DNA from: UBA6626 sp963579995 | Lineage (GTDB): Bacteria > Planctomycetota > Phycisphaerae > Phycisphaerales > Phycisphaeraceae | DNA: 7,660 nt | Direction of reading: 5' to 3' | Assembly (NCBI GenBank): GCA_963579995.1 | Contig: CAUZIY010000146.1 | Span: 1 to 7,660, forward strand | Shown here: one piece after another, positions 1 through 6,495 of the stretch | Layout: each line of letters begins with the position of its first letter | Numbering within the stretch: the first letter of the stretch is position 1 | Notes under the pieces: model-generated | Seen by the model: only the letters and a program-made list of their open reading frames with translations | Told to the model about the DNA's origin: nothing | Database searches by the model: none | Made by a program: the position numbers and the translations under genes

Positions 1-5
1 CAGGT

Positions 6-38
6 AAAAAAAAGAGGTTACAAAAAGTAACCTCTTTT
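6..38 (-). terminator. Intrinsic terminator of the RRM protein gene
   Basis: Positions 10-21 and 27-38 form a perfect 12-bp inverted repeat around a 5-nt loop. Read on the minus strand, the stem runs straight into eight T residues (complement of 6-13). It lies 26 bp past the stop codon of the minus-strand RNA-binding protein gene, in the right orientation to end its transcript. The stem is AT-rich at its base and GC-containing at its tip. The plus-strand reading also has a short T-run (35-38), so bidirectional activity is possible. Confidence 0.85.
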
Positions 39-63
39 GCCTTCCCACCTTTTAGTCTTTTTT

Positions 64-426
64 TTAATACCGATTGCCACCGCCGCCGCCGCCGCCGCGA
101 CCGTAACCACCGCCGCCGCCGCCGCCGCGACCGCCACCGCCACCGCCACCGCCACCGCCGCCACCACCACCACGGGGCGCACGTGGCCGGGCCTCATTGA
201 CGGTCAGCGATCGGCCTTCGTAGTCATTGCCGTTGAGCGCCTCGATTGCTGCGTTGGCTTCATCATCCGAGGCCATTTCCACGAATCCGAATCCGCGGCT
301 GCGACCTGTTTCACGATCAGTCACCACGTTGGCACTTTCAACTTCACCATGTTCACCAAGTAACTGTTCCAATTCGGCATCCGTCACACTGAAGGCGAGG
401 TTGCCCACATATAGTTTTTTGCCCAT
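64..426 (-). CDS. RRM-domain RNA-binding protein with glycine-rich C-terminal tail
   Basis: A 120-residue cytoplasmic protein with one RNA recognition motif (residues about 4-80) and a low-complexity tail (about 86-120). RNP2 is LYVGNL at residues 5-10 and RNP1 is RGFGFVEM at 44-51. These carry the aromatic residues (Tyr6, Phe46, Phe48) that stack on RNA bases in the RRM family. The tail is almost only Gly, with scattered Arg and Tyr (RGG/GYGR-like), and ends in Asn-Arg-Tyr. This is the layout of bacterial glycine-rich RNA-binding proteins related to cyanobacterial Rbp and plant GRPs, often linked to cold or stress responses; the role here is inferred. I chose the ATG at 426 because AGGAGA lies 6 nt upstream. 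A longer reading from a TTG at 444 would place that ribosome site inside the gene. The gene stands alone, is divergent from the ankyrin gene, and is followed by a strong terminator. Confidence 0.95.
   Translation of the reverse strand: MGKKLYVGNLAFSVTDAELEQLLGEHGEVESANVVTDRETGRSRGFGFVEMASDDEANAAIEALNGNDYEGRSLTVNEARPRAPRGGGGGGGGGGGGGGRGGGGGGGYGRGGGGGGGNRY
77..175. repeat. GC-rich triplet/hexamer repeat tract encoding the poly-glycine tail
   Basis: Positions 77-103 and 107-133 are identical 27-nt copies with a 30-bp period (ten codons). They are followed by four tandem CCGCCA hexamers (131-154) and a CCA run (161-172). On the minus strand these are glycine codons GGC, GGT and GGA interrupted by Arg and Tyr codons. 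Perfect copies at the DNA level point to recent expansion by slippage or unequal exchange, rather than protein-level selection alone. Confidence 0.9.
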
Positions 427-640
427 CGTCGGTCTCCTATTCAAGGCAAGTGCGACCCGGTTAAACTTTCGGGGTCAGCTCGAAAGAGGCCAACTTTCTG
501 GCCGGGAAGGTAGGAGCATCGAACGGAATAGGGGTGCCGACTTTCTGTCGACGAGCATCCTTCTCAGTCTTACCGACAATATGGTATCAATGCATCGGTC
601 AGACGCAAAGGTGAGCAGGCCGGTCTGAGCGAAGTACTGA
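427..640. promoter_or_regulatory. Divergent intergenic region between RRM and ankyrin genes
   Basis: This spacer must hold the promoter and leader of the minus-strand RRM gene and upstream sequence of the plus-strand ankyrin gene. Visible structure: a perfect 6-bp stem CTTTCG/CGAAAG at 466-471 and 481-486 with a 9-nt loop; GGCC at 488-491 and 500-503; and a CGAC/GTCG hairpin at 538-550. The motif ACTTTC recurs at 465-470, 493-498 and 540-545. I find no convincing -35/-10 pair for the RRM gene. TTGCGT...TACCAT on the minus strand near 585-612 is the best but weak. Confidence 0.4.
433..438 (-). promoter_or_regulatory. Shine-Dalgarno of the RRM gene
   Basis: The minus strand reads AGGAGA here, with a 6-nt spacer to the ATG at 426. 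It decides the start: the alternative in-frame TTG at 444 lies upstream of this site and has no comparable ribosome site of its own. Confidence 0.85.
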
Positions 641-646
641 ATGATT

Positions 647-655
647 TGTTATGAT
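647..655 (+). promoter_or_regulatory. Possible extended -10 promoter of the ankyrin gene
   Basis: TGTTATGAT matches the extended -10 form TG-N-TATAAT with one mismatch in the hexamer (TATGAT, 650-655). A transcript starting about seven bases downstream would begin at or next to the ATG at 662, giving a leaderless mRNA. No good -35 is seen, which is tolerated for extended -10 promoters. The call rests on one short motif. Confidence 0.35.
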
Positions 656-661
656 GCACTA

Positions 662-1078
662 ATGACTACTACTGCAGAAAAATCGATAGCGGATCTCTTG
701 GCAGCAACCACGCAAGGCGACCTCCCAGCCATTAAACGCCATCTTAAGGATGGTGTTAACATCAATGGAGAAACGGTAACCGGCGGATCCATATTGCACG
801 CCGCGGCACTGGGTACCGCCCAAAATGTCGTCTCTTTTCTGGTCGAGCAGGATGCGCAAGTGGATAGTCGGGATAAGTTTGGGAAAACGCCCTTGCATTG
901 TGCCGCCCGCCAGGGGCACACGGATATCGTGAACGTCCTGATCAGTCATGGCGCCAACGTTAATGCCATGGCCAAAAATGGCTCCTTTCCATTGGATTGG
1001 GCCATCAAGTTCGGCAATGAAGCGGTTGCCGCCCTCCTTACCGAGCATGGTGCTGAAAGTGGCAAGGCACTTCGGTAG
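662..1078 (+). CDS. Small ankyrin-repeat protein
   Basis: About 138 residues made almost entirely of ankyrin repeats, which form helix-turn-helix stacks that bind partner proteins. Counting from the ATG at 662, four units can be seen: about 9-36 (degenerate, LLAATTQGDLPAIKRHL), 39-69 (SILHAAALGTAQNVVSFL), 70-102 (canonical GKTPLHCAARQGHTDIVNVL then GANVNA) and 103-133 (SFPLDWAIKFGNEAVAALL, then HGAES). There is no signal peptide or membrane segment, so it is probably cytoplasmic; the partner is unknown. An in-frame ATG at 641 would add MICYDAL. Neither start has a clear ribosome site. I prefer 662 because the added residues do not look like part of the fold and because an extended -10 motif lies between the two ATGs. 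The gene is monocistronic and converges with the giant surface-protein gene 97 bp on. Confidence 0.88.
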   Translation: MTTTAEKSIADLLAATTQGDLPAIKRHLKDGVNINGETVTGGSILHAAALGTAQNVVSFLVEQDAQVDSRDKFGKTPLHCAARQGHTDIVNVLISHGANVNAMAKNGSFPLDWAIKFGNEAVAALLTEHGAESGKALR

Positions 1079-1133
1079 CACTCATCGCACCGATTTCCTG
1101 GTGTGACGGATACCATATTCCTCAACGGTTCGG

Positions 1134-1148
1134 CTTGCTTGCGGCAAG
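1134..1148. other. Short hairpin between convergent genes
   Basis: CTTGC and GCAAG form a 5-bp stem with a 5-nt loop in the 96-bp gap between the convergent ankyrin and giant-protein genes. Neither strand has a T-run after it, so it is a poor intrinsic terminator. No other terminator is apparent for either gene here. Confidence 0.25.
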
Positions 1149-1174
1149 ACTTGGTTTGGTTGGGGAAGGTGAAC

Positions 1175-4100
1175 TTAAATCCTTAGGAATACCAGGTCTG
1201 CATCCGCCTCTAGAGCCTGGGGGATACCGAGCGGAGTGACCAGGTCGTCATTTTTGAGCGACAAGTTGTTGGTGCGAATAAGGGCATTGTATTTCAGTGA
1301 TTTGAATAGAAGGTAGCTTGCACCATATTGATTGCCCTCGTTAGCCCCTGCCCGCCCGAAGATGGCCCGGTCAATTCGGGGAGCCGCCAGTTGGACATTG
1401 TTCATCCAGGTGGTTAGCTCCCGGTCACCTTTAACCTTGAAGCTGCCGACAAATGCCATGGTATTCGTGGCGTTGTTGATTGCCGTGTCAATGAAATTAT
1501 TTTGTGTGTACATTAGCAAATTAGTCGCCACGTCATTGTCCACTGCAATATGAAATGTCGAATCGGAGAATGTCCGGGCTTCAATTCCTTGGATGCTGTT
1601 AGCTGATTCAACAACAACGGCCTGCATATGGCCGCCGGCTTTAAGCCTTTTAAGGGCGACAGCCTTGGGATTACTTGGATCAAAGGCGGCCAGTAGATTG
1701 AGATGCATGTTGACCATGTCATTTTTGGCTTCGATCTTGATGCCGGTTCCCGCAGTCACATTTACATCTGTGATCGTCCCCCTGGACTTTAGATGCTTCA
1801 GGACATCTTCGAAGGCAAAGTCTGAGTTTCTTATGTCACCCTTGGCATCAATCTTGAATGTCGCGATGCCGGAAATGACAGTGTTTGCAATGTCCTGCCT
1901 GGATTGAATAGATTTGTACCACCCGGAAAAATCAGCGTGCAGATTGTCAATGGACTGTGCACTGAGTGTGCCGAAATTATTGATTCCGGTCCAAACACCC
2001 CCGGTAAGGTCCCCGGTTTTAATTCTGCCGACAGAATATTCCCTGTGGTCAGATCCCGTAGTGTCAATGGCAAAGGCTGCTTGTTGTTTGATTCGAATAT
2101 TTTTCACATACAGTGCAGTAACACCATCAGTTGCCGGGTCATCATTGACGAAATTGTTGCCGGCCAGGTCAATTGGAGCCGCAGAGTCCACGACAAGGTT
2201 GGTTGCATCGGCAAATTTCAACTTAGTGGGCTTACCTGGTCCATGATCGCCAATCATGAGCGAAACCTGATCAAGGTCATTGCTCCGTATCTGCCCAAGA
2301 AAACCATTTATTGTGATGTCCGCGGCAATGAAATTTGAACCCTTGGCATCAATTCTACCCATGTCGCCATCGATGATGACTGAGCCGACCCGGATCTGGC
2401 CGTCGTCGCCCCCCTTGGCTTTTAGTATCAGTTTCCGCTTGTTTATATGTGCCTCGGGATCGACATTGATGTTAATCTGAAGGATTTCAACCCCGGATAC
2501 CGTGTCGGGAACCACCAGGGTGTTTCGTTCAAATTCAACGATGTCCTGGAGTCCGGTTCCGGACAAACTGACTGTTGCGGTACCCCCTGTATAGGTCACT
2601 ATCCCCACCGTCCCATCGTCTTCGAAATACTTGATGCTCCTTGCAGCCTGATCGTCACCGATGATCAGGTTGGATATTGATGATACCTGGCTTCGATCAA
2701 CTCGAAGAACGTAATCGCCTTCGGTAACTTTACCCGTGATAAGGACCTGTACGGTGTCGGGATCGAAAACATTCACACCCGTAATTACACCATCTCCATC
2801 ATCATCTGACGCCATTAGTGAACCGGATGAGTCAAGCACCTGCATTGTCATCGACTCGGTTGTTCCCGGTGCCCCGGGACCCCCAAAGGGCGCGTTGAGG
2901 GTGAGCGTCAACTCGGATCCCCCGGTAATATCCATGTTGAAATGATCAGTAAAGATCGGTGTAAATAGGTATGTAACACCACGAAGCGAGGCAACGTCAT
3001 CATAAAGGCCACCCATGATCACGGTGTCGTTGTTAATTGCAGTGGCATATCCCAACCGGCTGCCAGGCTGACCGTTGGAAGCGATGAGCTTGGTTCTTTC
3101 TACCCAGTTTCCGGTTTCATCACGTTCGAAAATATAAGCGGCACCAGTATCAGCACCGTTGTTCGGGTCGCCATCGGCGCCAATAACAGCTCGATCACCC
3201 CAAAGATCGACGGAGATGCCCAGGTGAGCGTACTCGTTGGCATCCGAAGCCAATAATTTTTCCGTTTCAATCCAGTTACCATCACCATTGCGTTCAAAAA
3301 TATGAGCAGCACCGGTGTCTGCCAGGTCACCATAGCGTTCCTGTCCGTTGACCGCCCCAATCAGGATGGTGTCTTCCCAGATGGAAATTGATGTACCAAA
3401 AAAATCACCCCGCATCGCCTGCGCTGGGGTAAGGTTTGATGATTCGATCCATTGCCCGGCGACATCACGTTCAAACACATATGCGGATCCGGATCGTGGT
3501 CCACCAAATTCGGTTTCATCGGCTCGTGCACCGATGATGGCGGTGTCTCCCCACACTGTAACTGCAATACCGAACCGATCACCACTGGTTCCGTCGTTGG
3601 CCGTAAGCTTTGCGGTTTGGGTCCAGGTGGTTTGACCATCCGAACTGGTGCGCTCGAAAATATAGGCTGATCCAGTGTCCTGGGTTGATTCAGTGGAGTC
3701 TCTGCTGGCACCAATCACCACGATGTCACCGTGAATAGCGACGGCAGCACCAAACTTGTCGCCATCGGCGCCGTCGTCAGCTGTCAGTTTTGACGTTTGG
3801 ATCCAGTCGTCGGTTGTATTGCGGTTGAAAATATACGTTGACCCGGAAAACACATCACGCGAGTTATTGCTGGATTTGGAACCGATAATGATGGTTTGAT
3901 CCCATATGGCCACCGAGTCACCGAATCGGTCACCGCTTAATCCATCGCTGGCGGTGAGAGTGGCTGTTTGGCTCCAGGTTCCATCAGTTCCTGGCAGGCG
4001 TTCATAGACGTAAACAGCCCCGGTTTGGGAATCGTTTAGCTCTTGGCGGGACGCACCAATCACGAGAATATTGTCATAGATAGCAGTGGCCGAACCAAAA

Positions 4101-5101
4101 TCATTGTCCTCGATCCCATCCAGAGTGGTTACGGCATGGGTTTCCATGGTGGTTGTTTGATTAAACACACCGTCAAGGTGTCCAAGTAGCACGCCACTGG
4201 CTGGCAGTGGTTGTGGATCCGCTGCAGGCAACTGCAGTGCGGCATTTGAGGTGATTACTGCGGTGTAGTTCCGGACCTGATCGATGGTGTCACCATTTAC
4301 CTGTACGTAGTAGTCGCCGGTATCGGGCAGGGTAAGGTTGGTAATGACGGTGGTGTTTGCATCACTGGTTAAGCCATTGGCCAAAACCGTACCCATGTGA
4401 TCGTGGAGTGAAATGTCCAACCCCGCACCGTGTAAAATCACACTTGTGGAGTCACCCGATGTAAGGGAAAATCGATAAACGTCGGTATCACTACCAGTAA
4501 TGGTGCCACGTACAGCAGCACGTTGCGCATTGGTATCAAGCGTGATAAAGCTGGACGTAATGTTCTGCGCGTCGACAATTGAGCCATTATCAGAAGGTGT
4601 AATATCCTCACTTTCAACGGCTGCATTAAGGGTTAGTTCTAATTTATAGGTCCCAGTTCCGGCCATGGTGGCAACCACGATCTCGTAGGTTCCCGCCTCA
4701 GTAATTGGCAATGTCTGCAGTAGCAGTTGTTGGCTTGGTGCGTGGGCAGCTACATTCCCAAGGATCGTGCCATCCGATGCCCGCAACTCGACCTGGACCT
4801 GCAGGTTTGCGCTGTTGGGTTCAAAGAGGACGGTTGCTGTCTGGCCAGGATCCACGTGTAACGCCGAAACCTGGACACGGTCCTGTTCTGTAATCGCACC
4901 CTCGAAGGTTTGCGTGTAAATCATGGAACCAAGTGGTTCGATTGGCTTCAGGGGTGTCGCGGCGGACAGCAGAAGCCGCGGCTCCAGGGTCTCGATGGAT
5001 GGGTGGGCTCGAACTGCGGCCGGTAGGCAAAAGCCGGACGCAGTTAGATCGACTAACCGCCCAAAGATCGATCGCGATTTCTGTTTACCGGCAGATATCA
5101 A
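1175..5101 (-). CDS. Giant LEPR-XLL surface/secreted protein with FG-GAP seven-bladed propeller and PPC-like domains
   Basis: 1308 residues. In order: a basic N-terminus (1-35); LEPR-XLL motif LEPRLLLSA (39-47), typical of very large exported proteins of Planctomycetota and other marine bacteria; PPC-like beta-sandwiches at about 60-160 and 172-286 (the second with DVYRFSL and GDYYVQV); seven FG-GAP (FG_GAP_2-like) repeats at about 325-715; a third PPC-like unit at about 717-805 with an acidic DDDGDG loop (766-771); an FEDDG/GTG-type module at about 820-860; then a beta-strand-rich region to the end with recurring hydrophobic-x-hydrophobic steps, possibly a beta-helix. The single cysteine is Cys25. 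There is no clear membrane anchor, sortase signal or PEP-CTERM. The role is unknown; adhesion, matrix binding or a scaffold fits the modules. The start is a TTG at 5101 with a poor ribosome site. An upstream in-frame stop and the lack of any ATG before Met60 (past the LEPR motif) leave little alternative. Confidence 0.9.
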   Translation of the reverse strand: MISAGKQKSRSIFGRLVDLTASGFCLPAAVRAHPSIETLEPRLLLSAATPLKPIEPLGSMIYTQTFEGAITEQDRVQVSALHVDPGQTATVLFEPNSANLQVQVELRASDGTILGNVAAHAPSQQLLLQTLPITEAGTYEIVVATMAGTGTYKLELTLNAAVESEDITPSDNGSIVDAQNITSSFITLDTNAQRAAVRGTITGSDTDVYRFSLTSGDSTSVILHGAGLDISLHDHMGTVLANGLTSDANTTVITNLTLPDTGDYYVQVNGDTIDQVRNYTAVITSNAALQLPAADPQPLPASGVLLGHLDGVFNQTTTMETHAVTTLDGIEDNDFGSATAIYDNILVIGASRQELNDSQTGAVYVYERLPGTDGTWSQTATLTASDGLSGDRFGDSVAIWDQTIIIGSKSSNNSRDVFSGSTYIFNRNTTDDWIQTSKLTADDGADGDKFGAAVAIHGDIVVIGASRDSTESTQDTGSAYIFERTSSDGQTTWTQTAKLTANDGTSGDRFGIAVTVWGDTAIIGARADETEFGGPRSGSAYVFERDVAGQWIESSNLTPAQAMRGDFFGTSISIWEDTILIGAVNGQERYGDLADTGAAHIFERNGDGNWIETEKLLASDANEYAHLGISVDLWGDRAVIGADGDPNNGADTGAAYIFERDETGNWVERTKLIASNGQPGSRLGYATAINNDTVIMGGLYDDVASLRGVTYLFTPIFTDHFNMDITGGSELTLTLNAPFGGPGAPGTTESMTMQVLDSSGSLMASDDDGDGVITGVNVFDPDTVQVLITGKVTEGDYVLRVDRSQVSSISNLIIGDDQAARSIKYFEDDGTVGIVTYTGGTATVSLSGTGLQDIVEFERNTLVVPDTVSGVEILQININVDPEAHINKRKLILKAKGGDDGQIRVGSVIIDGDMGRIDAKGSNFIAADITINGFLGQIRSNDLDQVSLMIGDHGPGKPTKLKFADATNLVVDSAAPIDLAGNNFVNDDPATDGVTALYVKNIRIKQQAAFAIDTTGSDHREYSVGRIKTGDLTGGVWTGINNFGTLSAQSIDNLHADFSGWYKSIQSRQDIANTVISGIATFKIDAKGDIRNSDFAFEDVLKHLKSRGTITDVNVTAGTGIKIEAKNDMVNMHLNLLAAFDPSNPKAVALKRLKAGGHMQAVVVESANSIQGIEARTFSDSTFHIAVDNDVATNLLMYTQNNFIDTAINNATNTMAFVGSFKVKGDRELTTWMNNVQLAAPRIDRAIFGRAGANEGNQYGASYLLFKSLKYNALIRTNNLSLKNDDLVTPLGIPQALEADADLVFLRI
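2957..4132 (-). repeat. Seven FG-GAP repeats (predicted complete beta-propeller)
   Basis: Within the giant protein, the hallmark xxFG or xxLG step recurs at residues 333-336, 391-394, 448-451, 508-511, 566-569, 625-628 and 681-684. The spacing is a very regular 56-60 residues. Each unit continues with a hydrophobic strand (such as DTAIIGA), a G(S/A)(A/T)YIFER strand and a W-hydrophobic-x-x-x-KL strand ending near SDG or DDG. Seven units match the blade number of integrin-alpha-type propellers. The last two units replace Phe by Leu in the FG step and are the most divergent. Confidence 0.85.
4961..4996 (-). other. LEPR-XLL motif of the giant protein
   Basis: This encodes residues 36-47, IETLEPRLLLSA, an exact match to the LEPR-x-L-L consensus found near the N-terminus of long exported proteins. 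The motif is known only as a family signature, and its role in sorting or processing is unproven. Here about 38 residues precede it, with only a moderately hydrophobic stretch (SGFCLPAAV) and no classical signal peptide. Confidence 0.85.
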
Positions 5102-5881
5102 CTTATGAGATCTTTCTATTACCGTCCACGGTGCAAAGGTTGGTCAAAACTTGCGTTGCCACCCATCTATCGTAAATCCCGTTCCACTACTACAACGCCG
5201 TCGAACATTGAGTTATTTCACCCATTCCCACCTTAATACGCCTTGGATTGATTGAATCCTGTAACGCATCATGAAATACGATTTGCCTTCAATTATTATA
5301 TGCGCCCTGTCGTCCCCTCCCCCATATCCCCATGGGATTTTCGTTTCGGTGTCTGGGCGGGCATGGTTTTGGCGAGGGATAACCATGTACCCTGCCAGGG
5401 ATACACCTTGATCCATGAAGGTGGCTTTGTCCCATGCATCACGCATTGGCCACTGCAACCGCTGTTAGGATCGGGATGTCAGGCTTGCCTCCCGTTTTAC
5501 AAGTGTGTACCCGGTCCTCGGTGGCGGGCAGTTTCGTTTGTCGGTTGGGTGCAATTCGGGTTGGGGTTATGACTTTTACAGGGCCTGGGCCAACTTCACG
5601 AGTGACGGTGGTTAAGGTTAAGTCACGCCGCCTGGATTTTTAAACCATGATGGCAAACGTAAAACGGGACTACTTCAGGCCGATAATGATCTCGGGCCGT
5701 TAGGGCCGGTGGGTGTTTTTCACGTGTATGACTCTTGCTGGGCCCAATTCTTTGCCGATGTAGGGGGCGGTGGGTTCATGGCGTCCGATTAAGCCTGGGG
5801 ATCCCCGGCCAGTCAATTCAACGGACGCAATAGGGATCCTGCCCGGAACCCCACGCGACTTGTTACGGCTGTGAAACAGGT
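5102..5881. other. 780-bp gene-free divergent spacer with clustered inverted repeats
   Basis: No convincing gene. Open frames here (for example plus 5252-5572 and minus 5700-5954) show no recognisable domain, have no ribosome site and overlap each other. The spacer must hold promoters for the giant protein gene (minus) and the acyltransferase gene (plus), but I see no consensus promoter I would defend. Inverted repeats: GGATT/AATCC 5245-5259; ATCCC/GGGAT 5326-5338; CATGGTT/AACCATG 5362-5387; CCCTG/CAGGG 5390-5400; CACCTT/AAGGTG 5404-5423; CCATGC/GCATTGG with one bulge 5432-5449; CGGGA/TCCCG enclosing GGC/GCC 5472-5494, followed by TTTT; and GCGTCCG/CGGACGC 5781-5828. Confidence 0.6.
5781..5828. 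repeat. Nested inverted repeat (GCGTCCG/CGGACGC around GGGGATCCCC)
   Basis: GCGTCCG at 5781-5787 is the perfect reverse complement of CGGACGC at 5822-5828. Between them, 5797-5806 is the 10-bp palindrome GGGGATCCCC. The element lies 53 bp upstream of the acyltransferase start and could be a folded leader or a protein-binding site. No T-run follows, so it is not an intrinsic terminator. Confidence 0.35.
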
Positions 5882-6475
5882 ATGGAATCTGCACCAAGTA
5901 AAACGCAATCGTCAGAAAAGCTGATCGATCCTGCAGCACGTCACCAAAGCCCATGGACCTTGCGCCAGAAGGTCTGGCGGTTGTTATGGTCAGTCGTTGA
6001 AGTCACGGTATTCCGATGCTCATTTACCAACATGTACGCGTGGCGGGTTTGGTTACTGCGACTATTCGGCGCTCAAATTGGGCGCCAGTGTACCATTCGG
6101 CGAACGGTGCATGTTGAGGTTCCATGGCACTTAGCGATGGGAGATAACAGTTGTCTTGGAGATCACTGCATTGTCTATTCCCTCGGCCAGATCAGGCTGG
6201 GAGACCGGGTTACGGTCAGTCAATATGCTCATTTGTGTGCGGGCACCCATGATCACACGCGTCCCGATCTGCCTTTGTTGCGATTGCCTATCGTCATTGG
6301 GGACGATGTATGGATTGCGACCGATGTTTATGTCGGTCCCAACGTCCAGGTGGGTCCTGGCACGTTGATCGGTGCTCGATCAAGCATATTCAAGGATTTG
6401 CCCGCCTGGAAAATCTGCGTGGGCAGTCCGGCAAAACCGATCGCGGATCGGCAATACCGCAATGATAACACCTAG
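5882..6475 (+). CDS. WcaF-like hexapeptide-repeat acetyltransferase (polysaccharide biosynthesis)
   Basis: 197 residues, normal for the family. The N-terminal part (about 23-64) has the signature of WcaF-like 'colanic acid biosynthesis acetyltransferases': SPWTLRQKVWRLLW, then YAWRVWLLRLFGAQIG. A left-handed beta-helix of hexapeptide repeats follows (about 64-170: IGRQCTI, LGDHCIV, LGDRVTV, IGDDVWI, VGPNVQV, IGARSSI). THDH at 122-125 supplies the expected catalytic histidine (probably His123). GSPAKPI at 181-187 is the conserved end of the fold. By family, it transfers acetyl from acetyl-CoA to a sugar hydroxyl on an exopolysaccharide precursor in the cytoplasm; the acceptor is unknown. The ATG at 5882 is the only start after the in-frame stop at 5831, though its ribosome site is weak. 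It converges with a nucleotide-sugar dehydrogenase gene, supporting a polysaccharide role. Confidence 0.9.
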   Translation: MESAPSKTQSSEKLIDPAARHQSPWTLRQKVWRLLWSVVEVTVFRCSFTNMYAWRVWLLRLFGAQIGRQCTIRRTVHVEVPWHLAMGDNSCLGDHCIVYSLGQIRLGDRVTVSQYAHLCAGTHDHTRPDLPLLRLPIVIGDDVWIATDVYVGPNVQVGPGTLIGARSSIFKDLPAWKICVGSPAKPIADRQYRNDNT

Positions 6476-6495
6476 GGTTTCAGTGCCCGGGGTGT
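6468..6495 (+). other. Hairpin overlapping the acyltransferase stop codon
   Basis: ACACCT pairs with GGGTGT (one G-T wobble). Inside, after a one-by-one mismatch, GGG pairs with CCC around an 8-nt loop. The stem includes part of the TAG at 6473-6475. No T-run follows, so it may mark a 3' end or protect the transcript rather than be a standard intrinsic terminator. The rest of the 143-bp gap to the next stop codon shows only a GCAATATTGC palindrome at 6583-6592. Confidence 0.3.

Noticed and set aside
37..363. Plus-strand open frame rich in Ala and Thr
   Set aside because: It is the antisense of the glycine-codon repeat of the RRM gene. Its low-complexity Ala/Thr run is a by-product of the GCC/ACC triplets, and it has no ribosome site.
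659..1081. Minus-strand open frames opposite the ankyrin gene
   Set aside because: The plus-strand frame has clear ankyrin consensus repeats; the opposite frames show no domain or ribosome site.
2957..4132. Tandem DNA repeat or CRISPR-like array
   Set aside because: The roughly 175-bp periodicity is degenerate at the DNA level and is fully explained by coding for FG-GAP protein repeats.
5015..5040. Possible lipoprotein signal around Cys25 of the giant protein
   Set aside because: The residues before the cysteine (ASGF) do not fit a lipobox, which needs Gly, Ala or Ser just before Cys, and the preceding hydrophobic stretch is too short.
5252..5572. 106-residue plus-strand open frame in the large spacer
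   Set aside because: No recognisable domain, unusually rich in Trp, Pro and Cys, no Shine-Dalgarno, and overlapped by an equally plausible minus-strand frame. It is more likely non-coding.
5781..5828. Integron attC site
   Set aside because: The outer repeats lack the conserved RYYYAAC/GTTRRRY core, and no integrase or gene-cassette pattern is present.
5700..5954. 84-residue minus-strand open frame near the acyltransferase start
   Set aside because: It overlaps the well-supported start of the acyltransferase gene, shows no family resemblance, and has no ribosome site. A decayed gene fragment cannot be excluded, but nothing supports it.
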